This document shows, in pieces, positions 54,118 to 62,025 of a stretch of 64,000 nt of DNA (position 1 is its first letter; each line of letters begins with the position of its first letter). The stretch is from Cyclobacterium marinum DSM 745. Its GTDB lineage: Bacteria > Bacteroidota > Bacteroidia > Cytophagales > Cyclobacteriaceae. The position numbers and the translations under genes are program-made. Under the pieces are notes generated by a model that was given only the letters and a program-made list of their open reading frames with translations, did no database searches and was not told where the DNA came from. The stretch spans positions 1,798,001 to 1,862,000 of the forward strand of contig NC_015914.1 of NCBI RefSeq assembly GCF_000222485.1. The letters are read 5' to 3'.

Positions 54118-55848
54118 TTATACGGTCTCAATTATTTCAAATGATTCCTCTATTAAGTCATCTTGTTCATTATCGTTATTTTTTAATAATGCTTTCTTTT
54201 CAATACCATTCCCTATACATATTAAATGTGCATTACCTTTAAAAATCTCTTTCGAATAATATTCAATTCTTGAGTCAATGTTTTTATCATCTGCAATTGA
54301 TAATATTGTTTGAGTATCAGTTGGAAAATTAGAGCTGATAAATTTTAATATATTATCCTTATTCCCGCCATCAATATCTTCCTTGAAAACACTGTCCAAA
54401 ATGAATGGCAATCTATGAATGTCCGTCGATTCAGTGAGTAGCTTATTAAAAGCAAAATGATAACTAAGAACAGCCAAATGCAATTGAACTCCTTGGAACG
54501 GGAAACTAGAGATATCATAAAGTTTATAAAAGCGTTCTTCATCAAGCGTAGGTAATCCTAAATTTACATTGTTTTGTAAATATGTTTTCTTGAATGAATT
54601 ATTCTTTTTCTGTCTCTCTAATAATATTTCATCGTCAGTTTTATAATCCTTCAGATTATCTCTCTCCTCCGATAATGTAATCTGCAACTTCCCAACTTGG
54701 CTAACCAAATTATCATATAGTTGGATATTAGCTTTATTATAAATCCATTTTTCAAGTGTTATTTCACTTTCTGAATATTTTTTATACGCAACATGCGTTG
54801 ATTCTATAGAACTTCTGGCTTTTTCAATTTTCTTATTTAGTGAGTTTAATTTTGATTGGGCATTTTTTATTTTTTCTTTTAAATCATGTTGTAAATTAAT
54901 AGTATCATTGTCAGCTTGGAAATATGAATATATTCCTTCAATATTTTTCGGTAAAATTTGGGTGCAAGTAGGGCAATTATCTGTACCTGGAAACTGATTA
55001 ACATGGTTACGTTTAACTTTTGAGACAACTGAAAGTCTTTGGTTATAAAAAGTCAATTTATTCGACTCCTTAACGTAAGCATTTTCTAGTTCCAAAAGCT
55101 CACTCTTCACTGAAGCAATTGATTCAATTAATTCATTTGCTTTCCCAGACAAAGAACTATCAATAATTTTTGAAACCTCAAAATCTTTATTTTCACGCTC
55201 TACATTTGTAAAAAAGGCAATTTGTTGTTGTAAGCCTCTAATAGTATTCTCAATTTCTCTTTTCTTTTCTCTGTCAGTAACATTTACGATGCCAAGGTAA
55301 TAATCTAAGAAATCCTCTTTAAAATTTTTATAGAAATTTAAATTACTGAAAGACTTTCGTAAATATACCCAACCAACATCTTGTGATACATAATACGGTA
55401 AAAATATTGTTTCAATAGGGGCATCTGTAATGCCTGAGTTTGACTCTAACAATAAGTTAAAATCGAACAACTCATTAAAATATTTTTTAAGTTTTATATG
55501 CTCTGCTGAATTATCACTTCCAATACCATTAAACCTTAATATTTTTCCATTATTATCTCTAATTAATAGAGTTTCATCTTGCCTTAAGAAAGTGTATTTC
55601 TCAGGAGTTGCATCTTTTTTAATTATACAATCAACCCTTACGAATATTTCCTCAGCAAGAATCTCGGATAACTTAATTTTATTATCATTTATTCCAAAGC
55701 AATACAATATCAATTGGATTAAAGTGCTTTTCCCCGCTGTATTCTTCCCATAAATTACATTCAATTTATCTTTAAACTCAGTAAAGAAGTATTTATCATT
55801 TACCTCACTATAAATCAATATCTTTTCTATATCTAATTTTACTTTCAT
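54118..55848 (-). CDS. SMC/Rad50-like ATPase with zinc hook, defence-system candidate
   Basis: The 576-residue protein has Walker A (GKNTAGKS, residues 34-41), a long coiled coil interrupted near residue 290 by a CPTC zinc-hook motif (NCPTCTQILP), an ABC-signature-like region (GVQLHLAVLSYHFAF) and a Walker B-like LPFILDSVF near 485. This is the plan of LmuB of Lamassu systems and of related ABC-3C ATPases. It is translationally coupled (ATGA overlap) to a DUF4297-like nuclease gene. It probably senses foreign DNA and activates that nuclease; this is inference. Confidence 0.8.
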   Translation of the reverse strand: MKVKLDIEKILIYSEVNDKYFFTEFKDKLNVIYGKNTAGKSTLIQLILYCFGINDNKIKLSEILAEEIFVRVDCIIKKDATPEKYTFLRQDETLLIRDNNGKILRFNGIGSDNSAEHIKLKKYFNELFDFNLLLESNSGITDAPIETIFLPYYVSQDVGWVYLRKSFSNLNFYKNFKEDFLDYYLGIVNVTDREKKREIENTIRGLQQQIAFFTNVERENKDFEVSKIIDSSLSGKANELIESIASVKSELLELENAYVKESNKLTFYNQRLSVVSKVKRNHVNQFPGTDNCPTCTQILPKNIEGIYSYFQADNDTINLQHDLKEKIKNAQSKLNSLNKKIEKARSSIESTHVAYKKYSESEITLEKWIYNKANIQLYDNLVSQVGKLQITLSEERDNLKDYKTDDEILLERQKKNNSFKKTYLQNNVNLGLPTLDEERFYKLYDISSFPFQGVQLHLAVLSYHFAFNKLLTESTDIHRLPFILDSVFKEDIDGGNKDNILKFISSNFPTDTQTILSIADDKNIDSRIEYYSKEIFKGNAHLICIGNGIEKKALLKNNDNEQDDLIEESFEIIETV

Positions 55849-56933
55849 AACGTGCTTTTTATTTCAATATATGCGGCGGAAACAGCTGCTTTAAGTTGAA
55901 TATCTCTAAGCGTTGTTGATTTTTTCATATTAAACTCATTATAAAAAGCCACAATGCAATCATTGTCAGTATAGTGATTACTAAAAACCTGTTTGTTATC
56001 AACAATAAAACTATAAATTTTTCTGTGTTCACTTTCATTCAAGTCCTTAAATTCATCGAAGCTATTAAGGAAATGTAGTTTGAAAGTATTAATATCAAAT
56101 AGACTAATCCCAAGATTTTGGCAAATCAACTCGCCTTTTTGTCTCCAGAATTCAAAGGCTAATTTCTTTGTTGTAAGTATATTTAAAATATTAGATATTT
56201 CGCTTGACTCAATTCGTTTAGAACTATCCTTAAGTTTTGCGATATTCCCCTGATTAAATGTGGATTCAATTTCCTTTAAATGGTATAAAAAAGTATCAAG
56301 TGCTGCTTTATGGTCGATAATACTATCTCCAAATACGGAAATAAACTTGCCATGTAATTGCTCTAGTTGAGCTTTAGGAGTTCTACTAATATCAATATAT
56401 TTAAATGTCAAATTGTCAAGACTTTCGATATCTTCTGGCGAGAATGAAATACTATCATTCCCTTCAGTAATTTTATTTTTTAATTCTTGGTCAATATCTA
56501 AATAATCTACTTCGCTATTAGTTTCATTAATGGTAGCAAGGTATTTTGTTTTATTAATTTGGGTTTTTATTTCAACCGTATGATTAGTTGCAAAATAATT
56601 TTGTTGAGTAAAGCCATTTCCTTTGGGATGAGTGTCATTTAAAATAGCTTGACTTGTTTCTGCAATTTTCTTTATAATTTCAAATAATCCACTTAACACC
56701 CATTTGTTTGTAGATTTTTTCGCTTGATATGTCTCAATTTTTGTGAGAATTTCATTTTCATCTAAGTAGCCAAATACAATATCTTCAAGATGTTCCAGAA
56801 TGATAAAATATCTTTCACTTTTTAATTGCTCATATTTATCAAGAAACAAGTAAAGCGTACAATGCTTTTGGAATTCCATTCCAACATTAGTTTGAACTCC
56901 TGAATTCACATTATTATTTAAGTTTTCAGTCAT
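55845..56933 (-). CDS. DUF4297-like nuclease partner of the SMC-like ATPase
   Basis: The 362-residue protein has an N-terminal PD-(D/E)xK-like core: GMEFQKHCTLYLFL, then an Asp at residue 51 (HLEDIVFGYL) and Glu/Gln/Lys in KIETYQAKKS (residues 66-73), as in DUF4297/Cap4 nucleases. The C-terminal part is helical. It is the first gene of a pair with the zinc-hook ATPase. Together they resemble Lamassu LmuA/LmuB with a Cap4-type effector, or an ABC-3C system. Confidence 0.75.
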   Translation of the reverse strand: MTENLNNNVNSGVQTNVGMEFQKHCTLYLFLDKYEQLKSERYFIILEHLEDIVFGYLDENEILTKIETYQAKKSTNKWVLSGLFEIIKKIAETSQAILNDTHPKGNGFTQQNYFATNHTVEIKTQINKTKYLATINETNSEVDYLDIDQELKNKITEGNDSISFSPEDIESLDNLTFKYIDISRTPKAQLEQLHGKFISVFGDSIIDHKAALDTFLYHLKEIESTFNQGNIAKLKDSSKRIESSEISNILNILTTKKLAFEFWRQKGELICQNLGISLFDINTFKLHFLNSFDEFKDLNESEHRKIYSFIVDNKQVFSNHYTDNDCIVAFYNEFNMKKSTTLRDIQLKAAVSAAYIEIKSTL

Positions 56934-56957
56934 GTACGAATGTTTCTTGTATTAATG

Positions 56958-57090
56958 CCAACGTTTCGGGGCTTTGCGATGGTGGGGCAATCGAAGCGCA
57001 AATCTTCAATTATGCACAAAAGTTGAACCGAAGAACTACCGTTGAACCTTGCAGGTTCGCCCCACTATTGCAAAACCCTTGTTGGTGGCT
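56958..57090 (-). repeat. attC-like site
   Basis: CCAACGTTTCGGGG at the left and CCCTTGTTGG at the right enclose arms GCTTTGCGATGGTGGGGC and GCCCCACTATTGCAAAAC. It lies upstream of the nuclease-ATPase pair and downstream of the next gene. Confidence 0.6.
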
Positions 57091-57114
57091 GGTGTTTTTG
57101 TTAGTCGTATGTTT

Positions 57115-57792
57115 CTACCAATTTTCAAATTTTGTGTTTTTTAGCCAATAGTCATAATAGTCAAGCATTTCCTTAATTTCCTTTTTCTTTGTCAAATAGT
57201 CTTTCAAGTCAATTTTCCCGTTTTCTCTGTGCTCTTCAAGGTCAGATTTTTCTTGTCTTTTTAATTGTCTTTTCTTGACGTTTTCATAATGTTCAAAATC
57301 CTTTTTTTGCTGTTCAATTATGTCTTGTCTTATTCTGTTGGGATTTTCTTGGTCAGTTATCTGTTCTAATGAGAACCCATATCTTTCAATATATGAGATT
57401 GTCTGTCCGAATTGAAAAAATGGCTCTTGCCTAATCCATTGTGTAAATCCGTCCGACGTAAACTCAATGTCGCCTTGTTGAGTAATAATTGTCCATTGAA
57501 TTTTGTTGTCTAACTTTTTTAGCTCAATATCTTCAATTTCAACACCCTTGTGAAAAGCAGTATCAATTTCAAATTGAATGTTATTAATATTCTTAAAAAC
57601 CAATGTCGCAGGAGCTACCCAAAAAGTAAAAGGCAACCCTTCAATGTCTGGTTTATTCCATTGCAGAATATAGTCAATGTCTAATTCAAGATTTTCAGTC
57701 AACCTGATTTTATAAATGCGGCAGTCGTGCCAACCCATTTTTTCAAAGTCGGCATCTGTCCATATATTCTTTTCAAGTTCGTATTTTTCCAT
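57115..57792 (-). CDS. Hypothetical cassette protein
   Basis: The 225-residue protein opens with NIWTDADFEKMGWHDCRIYKI, a start I associate with uncharacterised Bacteroidota cassette-type proteins. The N-terminal two thirds look beta-rich and the last third is a charged helix (EHYENVKKRQLKRQEKSDLE). No function can be assigned. It is the last cassette before the IS91-type element. Confidence 0.55.
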   Translation of the reverse strand: MEKYELEKNIWTDADFEKMGWHDCRIYKIRLTENLELDIDYILQWNKPDIEGLPFTFWVAPATLVFKNINNIQFEIDTAFHKGVEIEDIELKKLDNKIQWTIITQQGDIEFTSDGFTQWIRQEPFFQFGQTISYIERYGFSLEQITDQENPNRIRQDIIEQQKKDFEHYENVKKRQLKRQEKSDLEEHRENGKIDLKDYLTKKKEIKEMLDYYDYWLKNTKFENW

Positions 57793-57828
57793 TTATTATC
57801 GTTTGTTCCCGTCGTCCTTACACTTGCC

Positions 57829-57920
57829 ACCAACGTAAAGAGTTTTAAACGCAATCTAGCCAAAAAAAATAACTATTTGAGGTGGAGTCCCTTAGATTGC
57901 GGTTAAAACTTAGTTGGACG
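57829..57920 (-). repeat. attC-like site at the array end
   Basis: CCAACGTAAAGAGTTTTAAA at the left continues as CGCAATCTA and pairs with TAGATTGCGGTTAAAACTTA followed by GTTGG at the right. It is the most symmetrical site seen and marks the right-hand end of the cassette region. Confidence 0.6.
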
Positions 57921-58124
57921 AAACCGGGGGCCTGTCTATGGGCATTTATGTTTCGTTATTTGGGAGAGTTTGGGGTGTTTAGTACCAGGAACCCCAGTTT
58001 TGATCTCCCTAACCGATGACTTCTGGTTGTTTTGGATACTGTAGGGGCAGTCCCTTCCCATTAACGCCCTGCTGCGTTTTGATTTGTAGCCATGATTTCA
58101 AAGAACTTTGCTATTTGGGCGATC

Positions 58125-59298
58125 TTATGGGTCTGTTCCTTTCCCCTCAGCAAGGCCATACATCATCTTTCCGGTTTCGCATCCCGGACACCTGAACGGG
58201 TCCTGACCCAGTATTTCCTCCAAAATCTCATAGGTCGACAATCCCTCATAAAAGGAAATGAGCCTTGGCGCTTTCAGCAGCCTAAAACAGTCCTCCATTT
58301 TGGTCTTGCTGTTCGCCGATGACATGATCCCATAATACCTTATCTTGTAAAATCCGCTTGGAAGGACGTGTTGCATGAACCTGCGAGTGAATTCGCCGCA
58401 CGGAAGTTCCATGATTTTGGTTTTACGGTCCCTGTAATCCTTCCAACTGAACTTTACCGTGCCGTTTTCGACAGAATGTATCCGGCTGTTGCTGATGGCC
58501 ACCCTGTGGGTGTACCTGCCTAGATAGCTAACTACCTGGTTGGTACCTTTTGAACGTTTTTTTGATATAGACATGCCAGGACTTCGAATAAGCTTCCTTT
58601 TTTACAAGCTCCGGGGTGGCGTACATCCCTTTCTGTTTTTCAGGTATCCTGAGCTGGTTTGACCGCAAGGCATGAAAGAGATTTTCCATGAATACCCCCC
58701 TGAATATACCTGAGAGGGCTTTCACTGGCACAAAAAACTTTTTGTTCGCAGCTATCCATTCCATGTTGTCGGGGTCGGGCCCTCCGGCAGGCACCAGCAT
58801 GTGGATATGGGGGTGGTAATTGAGTGCCTGTCCCCAGGTATGGAGCACCGACAGGCAGCCACTGTCCACCCCCAGGAAGGCAGGGTTCGATGCTGCCTTC
58901 TTCACCGCAAGGGCCGATGCGGCAAAGAGCATGCCGTAGCATTCCCGCTGGTTGAGATAGAACAGGGGCTTGAGGAATTTCGGTATGGTGAACACGACGT
59001 GAAAATACCTAACTGGGAGCAACCTACACTGCAGCTTTTCCACCCATAAAAGCTGCCTGACATACTGGCACTTGGGACAGTGGCGGTTACGGCAGCTGTT
59101 GTAACTTACCCTGCTTTTGCCACAGGTGTCGCAGGTGAGGGTATGACTGCCCATTTTTGCAGTCCTGCAGTCTAGAATGTCATTGTAGGCCTTCGCCTGG
59201 TCGGCGCATAGCCTCCCCTTTCCCAAAAAGTTTTCCTTTTGGGAACCCAGAATATCGGAAAGCTCCGCCCCACAGTTCCTGCTATTGGCCGTTTCCAT
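58125..59298 (-). pseudogene. IS91-family transposase with one frameshift
   Basis: The two frames together give a normal-length (about 390-residue) IS91-type rolling-circle transposase. The first has the Cys-rich zinc region (CGKSRVSYNSCRNRHCPKCQ) and the HUH motif (HPHIHMLVPAGG). The second has the catalytic Tyr region (YLGRYTHRVAISN). The shift is a single extra base between 58550 and 58570 near runs of A. Translation starts at 59298 in a TGATG overlap with the recombinase stop. A programmed shift is possible but unproven. Confidence 0.85.
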
Positions 59299-60107
59299 CA
59301 CAGCTTATCCAGAGGACTTTTGATCTTCGAGGGATCGAAGTTGGTTACATGCAGATAAACCGAGGTCGTTCTCAGGGATCTATGCCCCAAGAGTTCTTGG
59401 ATCACCCTAATGTTGGTGCCCTGCTCAAGAAGATGTGTGGCAAATGTATGCCGGAGTGTATGGAAAGTGGCATCCTTCTTTACCTTGCTTTGCAGAAGGA
59501 TCTTTTTGAACAGGTCCTGGACACTCCTTTTGCTGTATGCCTTACCTGCCGTACGACCTTCGAAAAGATAGGTTTTGGGACGGTAGTACTTGTAATACTC
59601 TCGTAGCTTTTCCAACAGTTCCATGGAAAGGAGAGTATACCTATCCTTGTTTCCCTTGCCTCCGCGGACTCTCAACTGCATCCTGTCGCTGTCGATATCG
59701 CCAAACTTAAGGCCAATCACCTCACCAAGCCTCAGGCCGGAGCCATAGGTGAGAGCAACCAGGCAATAGTGTTTTCTGTTTATAATACCGTCGAGGATAT
59801 GGGATATCTCCTCTTTTGAAAAGACGACCGGAAGAGGTTTAGGACGTCTGGGCCGTTTGATCTTCACCGGGTTCCAGTCTCTGCCGAGAACGTCCCTAAA
59901 AAGAATTTTGAACGCACTGATAGTCTGGTTTACGCTCGAGGCCGACAGGTTTTTTGTCTCAATCTTGTGAGAAAGATACTCTTTTAGCTCGGATAGGTTG
60001 ATCTGGTCGGGACTTTTTTCAAAATGGCCGGAAACTAGTGATACTTGGGAAATGTAATTTTGGATACTTCTGGGAGAGTAGTTTCTGATCTGCATCTCCT
60101 GATACAT
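59298..60107 (-). CDS. Tyrosine recombinase associated with the IS91-like element
   Basis: The 269-residue protein has the SAM-like N-terminal domain and the catalytic core: R in GSGLRLGEV, HxxR in FHTLRHTFATHLL, H in LGHRSLRT and the nucleophile Tyr in TSVYLHV. It lacks the extra patch III insertion of integron integrases (IntI), so it is not a classical IntI. Some IS91-family elements carry such a recombinase upstream of the transposase. Its closeness to the cassette array is noteworthy. Confidence 0.9.
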   Translation of the reverse strand: MYQEMQIRNYSPRSIQNYISQVSLVSGHFEKSPDQINLSELKEYLSHKIETKNLSASSVNQTISAFKILFRDVLGRDWNPVKIKRPRRPKPLPVVFSKEEISHILDGIINRKHYCLVALTYGSGLRLGEVIGLKFGDIDSDRMQLRVRGGKGNKDRYTLLSMELLEKLREYYKYYRPKTYLFEGRTAGKAYSKRSVQDLFKKILLQSKVKKDATFHTLRHTFATHLLEQGTNIRVIQELLGHRSLRTTSVYLHVTNFDPSKIKSPLDKL

Positions 60108-60589
60108 CTGCTGACGTAGGCTTTTTTTTCCATGATAAGTAAAGTTTAAAAGTTAAACATGGAATAAAAATAACCTATATGCCTGAAAATAAGAGAATTA
60201 ATATAGGAAAAGTGAAAAACTACCGACGTAGGAGGTTTTGTTCAACATGTTTATATGCGCAGTTTTATTGCACAATATATCCTTATTTGGTTGACTTTGT
60301 GTAGTTTTGTTACCTTTTATATTTAGATTGCCTCCTTTAAAATTTCGAAGGATTGATATTTATGTTTTTCTTACCAACCCATATCAAAACCATTCTGAGT
60401 AAGGTTTTTAAAGTATACATTATTATTAACCATATTGATCAATTAACAAGCAACACCCCGTTAGCTTTGAAAGTAAATGTGTTTCATATATGGAGGATTG
60501 CTTACAACGCACTAATAAATGCACAGTGCACCTTATTCGCCTTCCAACTACCACTAAAACTAAGGAATAAATACTAAATAAAAAACCCT

Positions 60590-60613
60590 TTGAACCCTTG
60601 AATAGGGGTTTTT
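60590..60613. terminator. Hairpin with A/T flanks
   Basis: AAAAACCC and GGGGTTTTT pair around a short centre. It has no obvious gene to terminate nearby, so it may be an orphan terminator. Confidence 0.35.
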
Positions 60614-61204
60614 AAAATTTTTAATTGCTTATTTTAAGCCATTTTTGTTATTCACGCAATGGCTCAAGTAATCCATGATCAGTTCCTAATTAAAAATCAC
60701 CTGCAAAAACCCAATGTAAACCATCATTTTACCAAAACACTTTACTTCACCCCTTCTCCCTTGTCAGTTTTTGGTCAAATGGATCAGTTAAAACCTAAAA
60801 AATACTGCCAAAAAGGCGGAAATTTCCGGCTAAATCCTAATAATTATCAGTAAAAACCTAATAATTTCCACCTAAAAGGTGGAAGCTTGAATAAAAAAGC
60901 TGAAATCATGGAGCTCTGAAGTACCCCTCCCCACTTCCAAACCTTGAAAATTTGACCTTATCCAAAGACTTTTCCTGAAATTTTGTCATATATTCCGGTT
61001 TTTACCCTGTTTTCTGTCAGTTTTTGGTCGAATTTTTCAGGTTTGAGGTGAAAAATATAAGTGCTGAACCGGAAAATTCCATAAAATATATTCAAGCTTG
61101 TCAGTTTTAGGTACCCCACCCCTGTTTTAAGGTGGGTAATTGAGGTTATAAACTCCAATGGGTAGGTTTTGATGTACCCTACCCCAGTTCGGAAGTACCC
61201 TTGT

Positions 61205-61930
61205 TTGGCCCCTACAGCTTCGACAAGCTCAGCCTCCGGGAGGGGATTCCTACGACTTCGACAGGCTCAGCCTCCGGGAGTTGGGTAGGTTATTAACATT
61301 TCCGGTTCCTACGGCTTCGACAGGCGCAGCCTCCGGTACCACTGGTTCAAGTTTAACGAAGTGTAACTTGGACCTACAATGCGGAAAGTTTTCAACTTTC
61401 TAAAACCCGAAATATGTAATAGGCAATCTATTACGTGCTGAAATCGCTTCAAAATCAGCCACTTCGTTGCTGTTTTCAATTTCACCATAGCGGTGCTATA
61501 CTAAAATCTCCAAACAGCCTGATTTTCTTGCGATTGCAACACTCATCACGAATCCTATCACATAATCCGGGTTAAATAAACCCTGAATTCAATTCGGGTA
61601 GAAATAGTCAATAGCTTTTTAACGTTCTTCGACTCCTACAGCTTCGACAAGCTCAGCCTCCGGGAGTGGATTCCTACGACTTCGACAAGCTCAGTCTCCG
61701 GTAAGGATATCTGCGGCTTCGACAGGCTCAGCCTCCGGTACCTATGGTTCAGGTTTAACGAAGTGTAACTTGGACCTATAATGCTGAAAGTTTTCAACTT
61801 TATTAAATTAATCCTGAATTCAATCCGGGTAGAAATAGTCAATAGCTTTTTAACGTTCTTCGACTCCTACAGCTTCGACAAGCTCAGCCTCCGGGAGTGG
61901 ATTCCTACGGCTTCGACAGGCTCAGGCTCT
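61205..61930. repeat. Cluster of GTCGAAG-type (REP-like) repeats
   Basis: The core CTTCGACAGGCTCAGCCTCC, with small variations, occurs at least eight times (near 61218, 61257, 61315, 61642, 61679, 61714, 61873, 61913). Larger direct repeats are nested in it: about 110 bases starting GGGTAGAAATAGTCAATAG (61597 and 61828) and GGTTCAAGTTTAACGAAGTG (61345, 61745). All cores face the same way. Confidence 0.85.
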
Positions 61931-61944
61931 GGTTAACATATGAA

Positions 61945-61977
61945 AAAAACCGAACAGTATCGAATTGTTCGGTTTTT
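61945..61977 (-). terminator. Terminator of the outer-membrane protein gene
   Basis: AAAAACCGAACA pairs exactly with TGTTCGGTTTTT around a nine-base loop, 48 bases past the stop codon of the gene at 62026. On the minus strand it ends in a T-run. Confidence 0.85.
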
Positions 61978-62025
61978 AGCATTTTCTGTCAATCAAGCCC
62001 TAAATGGGGCAAGCATTGGCTTTTC

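Larger units (their letters stand above)
60108..62025. other. Long non-coding, repeat-rich interval
   Basis: I see no convincing gene in these 1.9 kb. The first part is A+T-rich and contains a terminator-like hairpin at 60590-60613 and the segment GTCAGTTTTTGGTC twice (60762, 61016 regions). The second part (61205-61930) is the repeat cluster described separately. Confidence 0.6.

Noticed and set aside
58540..58575. Programmed -1 frameshift in the IS91-like transposase
   Set aside because: The second frame is reached by skipping one base (+1), whereas slippage on the A-run would give the other frame; a simple one-base insertion is the better explanation.
59298..60107. Tyrosine recombinase as a classical integron integrase
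   Set aside because: The patch III insertion that marks IntI proteins is missing, and the gene is translationally coupled to an IS91-type transposase, a known association.
61636..61842. Small minus-strand reading frame containing RRLSLSK and ELVEV motifs
   Set aside because: It is the translation of the GTCGAAG repeat cluster and not a real protein.
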